DNA of 64,000 nucleotides from JBBQZP01 sp038207585 (GCA_038207585.1 JBBQZP010000010.1:40506-104505); one strand, 5' to 3'. Counted from the stretch's first letter, positions 1 to 8,205 are shown. Translations and numbers: made by a program. Notes: a model not told the origin generated them from the sequence alone.

Positions 1-564
1 GGCCACAGCTATGGTGGGGCGATTGCAATGGCATGGGGTGTGGCCGACCCTGATAACACGGCGGCGCTGGTGATCGTGTCTGGTGCCACGATGCCGTGGG
101 AGGGGGGCTTGGGGGCGGCGAATGCCGTGACCGCCAGTGCGCTGGGCGGTGTTACCGTGGTGCCGCTGATCACCGCCTTTGTCAGCGACGCCACCGCACG
201 CAAAGAGGTTGCGGGCATCTTTGACCCTGCCACGCCGCCCGCCGGATATGCCGACTACATCGGCATCGGCCTGACCCTGCGACGCGACAGTTTCCGCTAT
301 AACGCGCAGCAGGTGGCGGCGCTGAAACAGCAGATCCTTGATCTGAAACCCAGTTATCCCACGCTGAAAATGCCCATCGAGTTGATCCACGGCGATGCCG
401 ACACCATCGTGCCATTGGCGGTGCATGCACGGCCCCTGTCGGAACTGCTGGAGAACGCGCATCTGACCGTGCTGCCCGGCGCGGGCCACATGCCGCACCA
501 CTCAAACGAGGCGGATGTGATCGCCGCCATCGACCGCGCCGCCACCCGTGCCGCATTGCGCTGA
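1..564 (+). CDS. Alpha/beta-fold hydrolase, 5'-truncated by the window edge
   Basis: The reading frame is open from base 1, and the first residues are G-H-S-Y-G-G, the nucleophile elbow (G-x-S-x-G) of alpha/beta hydrolases. The N-terminal part with the oxyanion strand therefore lies outside the window. Downstream are the acid position (HGDADTIVP, about 60 residues before the end) and the catalytic histidine (GAGHMPHH), so the Ser-Asp-His triad is complete. The hydrophobic Ala/Gly-rich stretch after the elbow would be the cap region. The substrate cannot be deduced; the family includes lipases, esterases and haloperoxidase-like enzymes. The gene ends 46 nt before the PPK2 gene on the same strand. 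Confidence 0.8.
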   Translation, partial: GHSYGGAIAMAWGVADPDNTAALVIVSGATMPWEGGLGAANAVTASALGGVTVVPLITAFVSDATARKEVAGIFDPATPPAGYADYIGIGLTLRRDSFRYNAQQVAALKQQILDLKPSYPTLKMPIELIHGDADTIVPLAVHARPLSELLENAHLTVLPGAGHMPHHSNEADVIAAIDRAATRAALR

Positions 565-610
565 CCGCGCTAATCGCCATACTGGCCGCCACAACATCAA
601 GGAGGCGGGA

Positions 611-1483
611 ATGGATCTTCCCTTTGACGGCGCGATCAGCGCTTTTTTCAAGGACAAGGCCCCCAAGGCGGTGCGCAAGGCGATTGAAAAGGCGGGCAAA
701 GATACCATTCTGTCCGCTTCGTTCCCCTACTCTGAGGAAATGAAGGGCAAGGACTACGATGCCGTGATGGCTGGCCTGCAGCGCCAACTTGTGCGCCTGT
801 TGTTGGATGTGAAAACCACCGGCAAACGGATCGTCGTGCTGTTCGAAGGCCGGGATGCTGCGGGAAAGGGCGGCGCGATTGATGCCATGCGGGAAAACTT
901 CAATCCGCGCGTGGCTTCTGTGGCGGCTCTTTCAAAGCCCTCGGACCGCGAGGCGGCGCAATGGTATTTCCAGCGCTACGTCGATTATCTGCCTGCGGCC
1001 GGCGAAATCGTGATGTTCGACCGCAGCTGGTATAACCGCGCCGTTGTGGAGCCCGTGTTCGGCTTTTGCACGATTGAACAGAAAGAAGCGTTCTTTCATC
1101 AGCTTCCCGCGTTTGAACGGATGCTGGTTGATGACGGGATCACGCTGGTGAAACTGTGGCTCAACGTGGGGCAAGCCGAGCAGTTGCGCCGGTTTCTGGA
1201 CCGTGAGAAAGACCCGCTGAAACAGTGGAAGCTCAGCCTGATCGACATTGATGGACTGCAGAAATGGGATGCCTACTCTGCCGCGATTGACGACATGCTC
1301 AAACGCAGCAACGTGCTGCCGGCACTTTGGACGGTGATCCGGTCTGATGACAAGAAACGTGCCCGCATTGCAGCAATTCAGACGCTGCTGAACGCGGTCG
1401 AATTCAAGGGCAAGGACCCGGCGGTTATCGGCACGATAGATCCGCAGATCTGTGGTGGCCCGGATATGTGGTCGCCCGAATAG
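611..1483 (+). CDS. ppk2: Polyphosphate kinase 2 (PPK2 family)
   Basis: This 290-aa protein is a PPK2-family enzyme, which transfers phosphate between polyphosphate and nucleoside phosphates (usually making ADP/GDP into ATP/GTP) in the cytoplasm. Visible motifs are Walker A (GRDAAGKGG, about residues 80-88), the Walker B/lid motif DRSWYNR (137-143) and the lid stretch ending in DPLKQWKLS. Length and motifs fit the single-domain class I group. The start at 611 is chosen because AAGGAGG lies 5 nt upstream; the frame stays open further upstream but without a ribosome site. A TetR gene starts 1 nt after the stop, so the two are probably co-transcribed. Nucleotide preference cannot be read from sequence. 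Confidence 0.9.
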   Translation: MDLPFDGAISAFFKDKAPKAVRKAIEKAGKDTILSASFPYSEEMKGKDYDAVMAGLQRQLVRLLLDVKTTGKRIVVLFEGRDAAGKGGAIDAMRENFNPRVASVAALSKPSDREAAQWYFQRYVDYLPAAGEIVMFDRSWYNRAVVEPVFGFCTIEQKEAFFHQLPAFERMLVDDGITLVKLWLNVGQAEQLRRFLDREKDPLKQWKLSLIDIDGLQKWDAYSAAIDDMLKRSNVLPALWTVIRSDDKKRARIAAIQTLLNAVEFKGKDPAVIGTIDPQICGGPDMWSPE

Positions 1484-1484
1484 A

Positions 1485-2120
1485 ATGAAACGCGGCTATC
1501 ATCACGGCAATCTGCGGCAGGCCTTGGTCGATGCGGCGCTGGGCCTGATCGCCGAGAAAGGCCCGCAAGGGTTCACCCTGTCCGAGGCGGCAAAGGCGGC
1601 AGACGTGACCCCCGCCGCCGTCTACCGCCACTTCGCGGGCCGCGATGAGTTAATGGCCGAGGTGGCGCGGCAGGGCTATGACATTTTCGCCGCCCTGATG
1701 GAATTCGCCTATGACGAGGGCCGCCCCACCGCACTGGCCGCGTTCGAGGCGACGGGGCGGGCCTATCTGGCCTTTGCGCGGAAATATCCGGGGCATTACA
1801 TGGCGATGTTCGAAAGTGGGTTGTCGCTGAATGCACACCCCGAACTTGCCAATGTCGCCGCCAAGGCGCGCGGGGTTCTGGAACGCGCGGCCGAAACGCT
1901 GTCGCAGCACATTCCGGCAGGGAAACGCCCGCCACCGTCGATGTTTTCAGCCCATATCTGGGCGATGAGTCATGGCGTGGTGGAATTGTTCGCGCGCGGC
2001 GCACCCGGCGCAAAAAGTCCCTTCGCGCCCGAAGATCTGCTGGAGGCGGGGATCGGGATCTATCTGCGCGGCCTTGGGCTTTTGCCCCCCGACGATGCGC
2101 CCAAACAACCGCTTCAGTAA
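1485..2120 (+). CDS. TetR/AcrR-family transcriptional regulator
   Basis: A 211-aa DNA-binding repressor. The N-terminal helix-turn-helix is typical of TetR: YHHGNLRQALVDAALGLI, then GFTLSEAAKAADVTPAAVY and RHFAGRDELM (residues 3-60). The C-terminal part resembles the TetR_C_33/WHG group (LAFARKYPGHYMAMFESG, HIWAMSHGVVELFARG). The ATG at 1485 follows the PPK2 stop codon after a single base, so expression is likely coupled to ppk2. Its ligand is unknown. The 3' end overlaps by 7 nt the 3' end of the convergent capsule-synthesis-like gene. Confidence 0.9.
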   Translation: MKRGYHHGNLRQALVDAALGLIAEKGPQGFTLSEAAKAADVTPAAVYRHFAGRDELMAEVARQGYDIFAALMEFAYDEGRPTALAAFEATGRAYLAFARKYPGHYMAMFESGLSLNAHPELANVAAKARGVLERAAETLSQHIPAGKRPPPSMFSAHIWAMSHGVVELFARGAPGAKSPFAPEDLLEAGIGIYLRGLGLLPPDDAPKQPLQ

Positions 2121-3133
2121 AACCCGCGCGCCTCGGCGTCGGCCCACGCATAGCCCTTGGCGTGAATAGCCTCCAGCATCTGCGGCAGGCTGGCGGCCTG
2201 ATCGGTGATGCAGTTCTGCTTCAGAAACCACGTCACATACTTCGCATAGGGCCAGTCGCGCGCCATGGTGGCGGCCATCGCATCGGCCATTTTTGCGGGG
2301 TCGGTCAGGGTGACGGCGTTGTGGTGAAAATCGGTCTGGCCGCACAGAACCACCGGGGTTTTATGCAGGAAAGACTCGAACCCCACGGCAGACGTGACCG
2401 TAATGGCACAATCCGCTGCTGCCAGCAGATCATGGATGCTGGCCCCCGTGACATGCACGCCCTGCCCCGGCGTGTGGTGGCGTTGCAACGCTTGCACCTC
2501 GTCCAGCGTATTGTTGGGGTGCGGCTTGATATAGACGGGGCGGCCGCCCCTTGCGGCAATCGCGGCCTTAACCATCTGCGGCACGCTCAGGTGATGCAGA
2601 TGATGGCGCGGGGCTTTGAAATCCTGTGCGAAAACGGCAATGCAGCCCTTTTGGATCGCCGCGCCGCGCGGTTCCTGTTCGAACTTGGTCAGGTTTGCAT
2701 CGACAAATTGCAGGCGCAGTTTGGCAAGGAACTTTTCCGCAAAGGCCGCCGACATCGGGCGCGGATCAAAGAGGCGCAGCCGGTGGGTCGAATTGTTTCG
2801 CGTTGCCACCTCGTCGAAATACCAAAAGCCGCGCAGATAGCTGGGCACGCAGTGGAACACGCCTGCGCCAAACTGCGGGCGGTCCTCCATGAAGATGTGC
2901 AGATGGCGCGGGTCGGGGGCCAGATCGTGACTAATGGCGGCATAGGCCACCACCTCGATATTGATCCCCTGCGTTTCGGCATGGGCGATCAGCGCCGACA
3001 ACAGCCGGAACTTGCCGCCAATCAACGAGGCCGCCAGCTTGTCACGCGCATGAAAGAACAGCGTCGGCGGCAGGATCGACAGATCGCGCGCGGCCAGCCA
3101 TTCTGCCGTGCGCAAAGGCAGCGGGGCGTCCAT
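2114..3133 (-). CDS. Capsule polysaccharide synthesis-like protein (Capsule_synth type)
   Basis: A 339-aa soluble protein. The C-terminal half has the signature seen in KpsS/KpsC-type capsule proteins: GRPVYIKPHPNN, then ADCAITVTSAVGFESFLH and KTPVVLCGQTDFHHNAVTL, a nucleotide-sugar-transferase-like fold. Known members add beta-KDO linkers to capsule lipid. The start is taken as the ATG at 3133, two bases after the stop of the upstream ABC ATPase, which implies translational coupling; there is no good ribosome site, and an in-frame start at 3169 is possible. The placement behind a polyamine transporter is odd, because the other capsule genes in this window (12.3-15.4 kb) are on the opposite strand. 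The specific reaction is uncertain. Confidence 0.6.
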   Translation of the reverse strand: MDAPLPLRTAEWLAARDLSILPPTLFFHARDKLAASLIGGKFRLLSALIAHAETQGINIEVVAYAAISHDLAPDPRHLHIFMEDRPQFGAGVFHCVPSYLRGFWYFDEVATRNNSTHRLRLFDPRPMSAAFAEKFLAKLRLQFVDANLTKFEQEPRGAAIQKGCIAVFAQDFKAPRHHLHHLSVPQMVKAAIAARGGRPVYIKPHPNNTLDEVQALQRHHTPGQGVHVTGASIHDLLAAADCAITVTSAVGFESFLHKTPVVLCGQTDFHHNAVTLTDPAKMADAMAATMARDWPYAKYVTWFLKQNCITDQAASLPQMLEAIHAKGYAWADAEARGFY

Positions 3134-3135
3134 GA

Positions 3136-4227
3136 TCAGCGGAACAGAACCAGCGCGCCGGGGCTCCACGCCACTTTGGTGCGGGTGCCTATATCCAGCA
3201 CCGGGCGGCCAAAGACGTTGCGCATCGAGATTCGCACGGGCGCGTCGGTGCCATCCAGTTTCAGATCATAATAGGTCATGTCGCCGTAATAGACGACCTC
3301 TTCAACCGTCGCCATGTTGTCACGGTCCACCGCCGTCTGGCCGTCATAAAGCAGCGTCAGGGTTTCGGGGCGGAAGCCGATGGTTGTGCCTTCGGCGGCG
3401 GCGGCAGAAACCTGATCCGCGTTCAGCGTCACGCGGCCAAAACCCTTGGCCTCCACCTCGACCGTGCCGCCATTTTCGGAAATGACCTGCGCGGGCAGAA
3501 AGTTCATCGTGCCGATGAAATTCGCCACCTGCCGCGTCGCCGGGCGACGATAAAGCGTCTCGGGGTCGGCCAGTTGCGCAATCTCGCCTTCAAACATCAC
3601 GGCGATGCGGTCAGACATGACCAGCGCTTCTTCCTGATCATGCGTGACCAGAATGAAGGTGATGCCAACCTGTCGCTGCAAGCGGATCAGCTCAACCTGC
3701 ATCTGTTCGCGCATCTTCTTGTCAAGCGCGGACAAAGGCTCGTCCAGCAGCAGAACCTTGGGCTTGAGGATCAGCGCGCGCGCCAAAGCCACCCGCTGCC
3801 GCTGCCCACCCGACAGCGCATGGGCCGCGCGGTCGCCGTAGCCTTTCAGCCCCACCATTTCCAGCGCTTCGGCCACTTTCGACGCCATCTCGGGCTTGGA
3901 AAGCCCCGCTTTGCGCAGACCAAAGCCCACGTTTTCCGCGACCGTCAGATGCGGAAAGATCGCATAGCTTTGGAAAACCATGTTGGTGGGGCGTTTGTTC
4001 GCAGGCACCCCCACCATGTTCTTGCCGTCGATCATCACGGCGCCCGAGGAGATGCCTTCAAACCCCGCAATGGTCCGCAACAGCGTGGTCTTGCCGCAGC
4101 CTGACGGACCCAGCAGCGAGAAGAACTCGCCCGCCTTGATCGTGGCCGTGATGCCGCGCAGGGCGTGATAGGTGCCGTAATATTTATGAACGTCCTGAAA
4201 CTCGATCATCTCTGGTTTGGCACTCAC
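3136..4227 (-). CDS. potA: ABC transporter ATP-binding protein, spermidine/putrescine type
   Basis: A 363-aa ATPase energising the two adjacent permeases. It has Walker A (GPSGCGKTT), Q-loop (MVFQSYAIFPHLTVAENV), signature LSGGQRQRVALARAL, Walker B VLLLDEPLSALD and H-loop THDQEEAL. A C-terminal TOBE-type domain (residues about 280-363) is typical of PotA and its relatives. The GTG at 4227 is chosen because GGAGG lies 7 nt upstream and the GTGA overlaps the permease stop; the first ATG is at 4209. Family features point to polyamine-type organic cation uptake, but related CUT1 ATPases for Fe3+ or thiamine look similar. It is coupled to the downstream capsule-like gene. Confidence 0.85.
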   Translation of the reverse strand: MSAKPEMIEFQDVHKYYGTYHALRGITATIKAGEFFSLLGPSGCGKTTLLRTIAGFEGISSGAVMIDGKNMVGVPANKRPTNMVFQSYAIFPHLTVAENVGFGLRKAGLSKPEMASKVAEALEMVGLKGYGDRAAHALSGGQRQRVALARALILKPKVLLLDEPLSALDKKMREQMQVELIRLQRQVGITFILVTHDQEEALVMSDRIAVMFEGEIAQLADPETLYRRPATRQVANFIGTMNFLPAQVISENGGTVEVEAKGFGRVTLNADQVSAAAAEGTTIGFRPETLTLLYDGQTAVDRDNMATVEEVVYYGDMTYYDLKLDGTDAPVRISMRNVFGRPVLDIGTRTKVAWSPGALVLFR

Positions 4228-5030
4228 AGGAAGCCTCCGGTATCTTTGGCGCCGGTTTTCGCAAGGCCGCGACGGCGGAAATATTCTGCCGTTGCCAGCA
4301 GCGCGATGGATATGCACACAAGGATCGTTCCCAACGCCAGCATAGCGGGCACCTTGGCCGGAAAGCGGAACTGACCGTAGATATACGACGACAGAACCTT
4401 GGTGCTGCCGCCCAGAAAGTTCGCGATGATGAATTCATCAAGGCTGATGGTGAAACTGATCAGAAGCGACGACACGATCCCCGGCATGACCAGCGGCAGG
4501 ATGATCAGGCGGAAGGTCGAGATCGGCGTCTCGCCCAGATCATAGGCGGCTTCCTCCAGCGATTTATCAAGGCTCTGGAAGGCGGACGAAAGGATGGCCA
4601 CCGCAAAGGGCGTGCAGATCAGCACATGCCCCAGAATGATGGTGAATTTGGAAAGCGGCACCCCGATCCCGATCAGCACCACCAGCATCGACATCGCCAC
4701 GATCATTTCGGGCAGCACCAGCGGCAGCATGATCAGCCCCATAATCCCGCCCTTGCCCGGAAAGCTGAACCGGGTCGCGGCGCGGGCGGCAAAGATGCCG
4801 AACACGGTTGCCAGAACAGCGGTTGAGCCGGAAATGATCAAGCTGTTCGTGATCGCCTCACGCAGCGACAGGTCGTTCCACATCTCGGCGAACCAGTTGG
4901 TCGTGAAGCCTGACAGCGGAAAGGCCACGATCCGGCTGTCGTTGAACGCAAAGATAGGCAGCAGGATGATCGGCGCATAAAGAAAGATCAGATAACCGAT
5001 GGTGTATATGCGAAGGCCCGAGGATTTCAT
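4224..5030 (-). CDS. potC: ABC transporter permease, PotC type
   Basis: A 268-aa inner-membrane permease with about six hydrophobic segments, starting with a first helix YTIGYLIFLYAPIILLPIFAF. The EAA loop that contacts the ATPase is present (EEAAYDLGETPISTFRLIILP). A shared signature of PotC proteins is FTISLDEFIIANFLGG near residue 200. The gene starts with ATGA overlapping the stop of the PotB-type gene and ends with a GTGA overlap with the ATPase gene, so all three are one translation-coupled unit. The substrate is inferred from family resemblance only. Confidence 0.88.
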   Translation of the reverse strand: MKSSGLRIYTIGYLIFLYAPIILLPIFAFNDSRIVAFPLSGFTTNWFAEMWNDLSLREAITNSLIISGSTAVLATVFGIFAARAATRFSFPGKGGIMGLIMLPLVLPEMIVAMSMLVVLIGIGVPLSKFTIILGHVLICTPFAVAILSSAFQSLDKSLEEAAYDLGETPISTFRLIILPLVMPGIVSSLLISFTISLDEFIIANFLGGSTKVLSSYIYGQFRFPAKVPAMLALGTILVCISIALLATAEYFRRRGLAKTGAKDTGGFL

Positions 5031-5929
5031 TTCTTGCCCACCAGAAAACGTCGGTTCAGCGCGATGAAGGTCAGGCTGACGATGGTCACAATCAGCATCA
5101 CCGTCACTGCAATCGCTGAGCCAAGCGGTTTGTTGTTGATCTTGAGCATAGTTTTTTCGATCTGGTTGGCGATCATCGGGATCTTGCCGCCGCCGATCAG
5201 ATCGGGCGTCAGATAATCGCCCACGGTCGGGATAAACACGATCAGCACCGCCGCCACTACCCCCGCCATCGACAAGGGTAGCGTCACCCGCCAGAACGTC
5301 CGCAGACGGCTTTCGCCCAGATCCTGCCCGGCCTCCAGAAGCGACCGGTCAATCTTTTCCAGTGCCACAAAGATCGGCAGAATGGCGAACGGCGCATAGG
5401 CATGGGCCAGGGTGACGATCAGCGCGCCGACGTTATAGTTGATCCACTGCAACGGTTCGCTGATGATGCCCAGCGACAGAAGGCCCGAGTTGATGACGCC
5501 GTTATAGCCAAGGATCACTTTCCACAGGAACACGCGGATCACATAGCTGGTCCAGAACGGGATCGTGATCAGGAAAAGCCATAGGGACTTTTTTGAGGGC
5601 GAGACGTGGAAGCTGACGAAATAGGCCACCGGATAGGCCAGCAGCACCGTGAACAGCGTGACCGACATCGACACGATCAAAGACCGGATCATCAGCGCCC
5701 GCGAAATACGGTCGGACCAGGCACTGGCATAATTGTCCAGCGTGAAGATGGGCAGGACAGCCCGCGCGCCACTTTCGGCATAACCGTCTGTCAACACCGA
5801 ATACAGCAGAACCGCTGCCATCGGGGCCGCAAGCATCAGAATCGCGTAGATCGCCGTCGGGCTGATCAACGCGAGACCGCTTGCCGCCTCGGTGTCGCGG
5901 AACCGGACCCGTTGGGCCTTGTCGTTCAT
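5027..5929 (-). CDS. potB: ABC transporter permease, PotB type
   Basis: A 300-aa permease, partner of the PotC-type protein. After a short cytoplasmic N-terminus it has a first hydrophobic segment (AIYAILMLAAPMAAVLLYSV) and about five more. The EAA loop is EAGQDLGESRLRTFWRVTLP. The motif FIPTVGDYLTPDLIGGGKIPM is typical of PotB proteins. The start at 5929 follows an AGGGGG ribosome site; the longer open frame upstream has none. This is the first gene of the transporter operon. No periplasmic binding protein (PotD) gene is found upstream or anywhere else in the window. Confidence 0.87.
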   Translation of the reverse strand: MNDKAQRVRFRDTEAASGLALISPTAIYAILMLAAPMAAVLLYSVLTDGYAESGARAVLPIFTLDNYASAWSDRISRALMIRSLIVSMSVTLFTVLLAYPVAYFVSFHVSPSKKSLWLFLITIPFWTSYVIRVFLWKVILGYNGVINSGLLSLGIISEPLQWINYNVGALIVTLAHAYAPFAILPIFVALEKIDRSLLEAGQDLGESRLRTFWRVTLPLSMAGVVAAVLIVFIPTVGDYLTPDLIGGGKIPMIANQIEKTMLKINNKPLGSAIAVTVMLIVTIVSLTFIALNRRFLVGKK

Positions 5930-6010
5930 GGTGCCCCCTGACGTTTGCTGTTTTTTCTTTTTGTGGCACAGCCATTCTGGTCTGAAAAGGGGGCAAACCG
6001 GATGCATGCT

Positions 6011-6039
6011 GGCAAGAGCCCGAAAAACGGACACTTGCC
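6011..6039 (-). other. Inverted repeat in the potB leader
   Basis: GGCAAG and CTTGCC arms enclose a 17-nt loop that itself contains CCG and CGG. The element lies 82-110 nt upstream of the potB start. It could be a leader hairpin or an operator. The remaining leader (5930-6107) shows no other clear signal. Confidence 0.35.
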
Positions 6040-6107
6040 CCAAACAAGGCATTGAAATCAAACCGAAATGGATTTGATCATTTATTCAGCACAAGGCGGA
6101 GCGGGAC

Positions 6108-6368
6108 TTAGCCCGCAACCCGCTCTACCGCGATGGCGCGCTTTTTCAGCTCGTCATACAGGGCAGGCACAACGCGCAACGCACTGACCGCCACCCGCAG
6201 CGCATCCGAAAGACGCGCCTCGTTTACCGAAGCCGGATCGACGCGCCAGATGATGCGCCGGGCAACGCCATCGTCATAAACGATTTCGGTGTTGCCGGTG
6301 CGGCCTTTGCGCATTGCAAGAAAATCAGCGCCCCCGTGAGGGGCGTGAAACGACGCCTGATGTCCCAT
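6108..6368 (-). CDS. Small conserved-looking protein of unknown function (86 aa)
   Basis: I do not recognise this protein. It has an N-terminal half with mixed strand-like segments (NTEIVYDDGVARRIIWRVD) and a C-terminal half that looks alpha-helical (LSDALRVAVSALRVVPALYDELKKRAIAVERV). It has no signal peptide, membrane segment or cysteine. Codon use resembles its neighbours, which supports a real gene. It lies between mocR (upstream) and the pot operon (downstream) on the same strand. A plausible sigma-70-type promoter precedes it at 6405-6433. The ribosome site is weak (AGAG). Confidence 0.6.
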   Translation of the reverse strand: MGHQASFHAPHGGADFLAMRKGRTGNTEIVYDDGVARRIIWRVDPASVNEARLSDALRVAVSALRVVPALYDELKKRAIAVERVAG

Positions 6369-6404
6369 TTTGGGTCTCTTTTTATATAAGTCTGCTCTGA
6401 CGCC

Positions 6405-6433
6405 AATATTCGCCCCGAAAGGCGATCGGTCAA
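6405..6433 (-). promoter_or_regulatory. Possible sigma-70 promoter for the 86-aa gene
   Basis: On the minus strand TTGACC is followed after 17 nt by AATATT, which ends 37 nt before the ATG at 6368. The match to TTGACA / TATAAT is 5/6 and 4/6. It is judged by eye only. Confidence 0.35.
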
Positions 6434-6485
6434 GTCACGCCCTTGCGATTGCGCGGGGCCGCGATTTTCCTGCCACAGCGCAGGT

Positions 6486-7886
6486 TTAGACGGCAAGTTC
6501 AGCCGGAGGCGACGACAACAGCCGCGCAAGCCCCGCAATTGCCGCATCAAAGCGCGGCCGCGCGATTTCGCCGTTGATCGCCAGACGCACAGCATGGGGC
6601 GCGCGGCCGTGGATCAGTGCATATTCATCCGCCGACCGCACCAGAACACCCTCGGCCTCGGCCATGCGCGCAAAGGTTGACGCGCGCCACCCCGAGGGCA
6701 GCGGCACCCAGACGAAGGGCAACCCCTCTTGCCACTGCACGCCGAACGGCGACAGATGCTGCACCATCGTAGCAAGACGGCTTTCGAATTCCGCCTGCAC
6801 GCCCTGTCGGATACGATCGGCATCACCCGAGATGAACAGGGCAAGGCACAGATCGCTGACCATGCGCGACAGGGCGAAAAAGCCGTGTTGCGCGGTCAAT
6901 CGCCCGGCCTCACCCATGCCGTCGGGGCAAATGATATAGCCAAACCGCAGGGCAGCGGAAACGGTTTTTGACAGACTGCTGATATACCACGTCCGCTCGG
7001 GCGCCAGCGCGCGCAGGCTGGGCATGGTGCTTTGTACGATGGAATAGCAATCATCTTCGATGATTTGCAGGTCATGCGCGCGCGCAATCGCTACAATCTC
7101 GGTGCGGCGGGAAAGCGGCATAGGCACAGTGGTGGGGTTTTGCGCTTCGGTCGTGACACACAGGATTTGTGGTCGGTGCTTGCGGCAGGCCGCCTCCAGC
7201 GCATCGGGGCGCAGGCCATAAGCATCAAGTTCCACCGCCATGACCTCGGCGCGGGCCAGACGGGCGGCGTGCCGAAAGCCGGAAAAGGCCAGATCTTCGA
7301 TCAGCACCAGCGGTCGCTCGCCACGCAGGCAGCATTGCAGGATCAGATTGACCGCACTTTGCCCGCCGTGGCACAGCGCAACATCCTGCGCCGTGATCGG
7401 ACCCAGATCGCGGCCTGCAAGCCAATCGCAGGTCGCTGCGCGCAAGGGTTGCTCCAGCCGCTGACTGGGATAATCGCGCCAGTCCATTGCGTTATCGGCC
7501 ACCGCTGACAAGGCCGCTCGAAACGCCGCTTCCTGCCCGACCTCGGGCAGGCGGGGCGAGCGCAGATCGACAAGGCCTTGCACCGCCTCCTTGTCCCGTT
7601 CGGAAAACAGGCTTTGCGTCGGCCCCATGCGGCGCTGGGTAGCGGCCACGAAGGTGCCGCGCCCGACGGTGGCATCCAGCAGCCCCTCTTGCGTGGCAAG
7701 CTGATAGGCGCGCGATACAGTGCCGGGCGTGACGCTGATCTGGAACGCCAGATCGCGCACGGTGGGTAACTGCGCGCCCTGTGCCAGATCGCCTGCGCGG
7801 ATCGCCTCACGCAGGGCGCGGTGCAAGGCGAGGTATTTCGGGCCAGGGTACAAGGACAGGTCTGGGTGCCATATTGTATCAGTCAC
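6486..7886 (-). CDS. MocR-family GntR/aminotransferase regulator
   Basis: A 466-aa fusion of an N-terminal GntR winged helix (residues about 12-80: YLALHRALREAIRAGDLAQG ... TVRDLAFQISVTPGTVSRAY) and a fold-type I aminotransferase-like domain. The PLP lysine lies in ISSLSKTVSAALRFGYI and the pocket Asp in IIEDDCYSIVQ. MocR proteins are PLP-dependent transcription regulators. The start is a GTG at 7886; no nearby ATG fits. The gene is divergent from the DUF1127 gene, and the 84-nt gap is packed with TGTATC-type motifs, so this protein is the likely regulator of both. Effector and target genes are unknown. Confidence 0.9.
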   Translation of the reverse strand: MTDTIWHPDLSLYPGPKYLALHRALREAIRAGDLAQGAQLPTVRDLAFQISVTPGTVSRAYQLATQEGLLDATVGRGTFVAATQRRMGPTQSLFSERDKEAVQGLVDLRSPRLPEVGQEAAFRAALSAVADNAMDWRDYPSQRLEQPLRAATCDWLAGRDLGPITAQDVALCHGGQSAVNLILQCCLRGERPLVLIEDLAFSGFRHAARLARAEVMAVELDAYGLRPDALEAACRKHRPQILCVTTEAQNPTTVPMPLSRRTEIVAIARAHDLQIIEDDCYSIVQSTMPSLRALAPERTWYISSLSKTVSAALRFGYIICPDGMGEAGRLTAQHGFFALSRMVSDLCLALFISGDADRIRQGVQAEFESRLATMVQHLSPFGVQWQEGLPFVWVPLPSGWRASTFARMAEAEGVLVRSADEYALIHGRAPHAVRLAINGEIARPRFDAAIAGLARLLSSPPAELAV

Positions 7887-7960
7887 AATGTTTATATGGC
7901 CCTTTGCTGCGATACAATGTAGGCTGTATCTATCAGATCATCTGATTTGTATCAATACAA
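7874..7960. promoter_or_regulatory. Repeat-rich operator region between mocR and the DUF1127 gene
   Basis: TTGTATC-type motifs occur at 7874-7880, 7911-7917 (inverted), 7925-7930 and 7947-7953. GATACA-N8-TGTATC forms an inverted pair (7911-7930). ATCAGAT-C-ATCTGAT (7932-7946) is a perfect palindrome, and TTGTAT-CA-ATACAA (7947-7960) is another inverted repeat. A weak promoter-like pair, TTGCTG (7904-7909) and TATCTA (7927-7932) with 17-nt spacing, overlaps the first inverted pair. These are the expected kinds of sites for autoregulation by the divergent MocR protein. Confidence 0.6.
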
Positions 7961-7970
7961 AAGGTGTCCC

Positions 7971-8180
7971 ATGCAAAACAACATCCCGCTGACCCTGAAC
8001 CGCCCCCTGCCGCCCTTTGCGTCGGTGGCCTTTGCGTTCGCGTCTTTGGTGCTGACATGGGAAACCCGCCGCGCAACCCGACGCGCGCTGTCAGACATGG
8101 ACGCGCATCTGATCGCCGACATCGGGTTGACCGACGTTGCCGCGCGGGCCGAGGCTGAAAAGCCGTTCTGGCGCGCCTGA
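7971..8180 (+). CDS. DUF1127 (YjiS-like) small protein
   Basis: A 69-aa protein whose C-terminal half matches the DUF1127 pattern: RATRRALSDMDAHLIADIGL followed by T-D-V-A-A-R-A-E-A-E-K-PFW. The N-terminal part contains a modestly hydrophobic stretch (FASVAFAFASLVLTW). Such Arg-rich small proteins are abundant in Rhodobacterales; some members are linked to RNA turnover and stress. The ATG at 7971 has AAAGGTG just upstream; an earlier in-frame ATG at 7947 has none. A strong terminator follows. Regulation by the divergent MocR is inferred from the shared motif-rich promoter region. Confidence 0.8.
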   Translation: MQNNIPLTLNRPLPPFASVAFAFASLVLTWETRRATRRALSDMDAHLIADIGLTDVAARAEAEKPFWRA

Positions 8181-8205
8181 TTTTCCCCGAAGTTACCCCA
8201 ACCTC

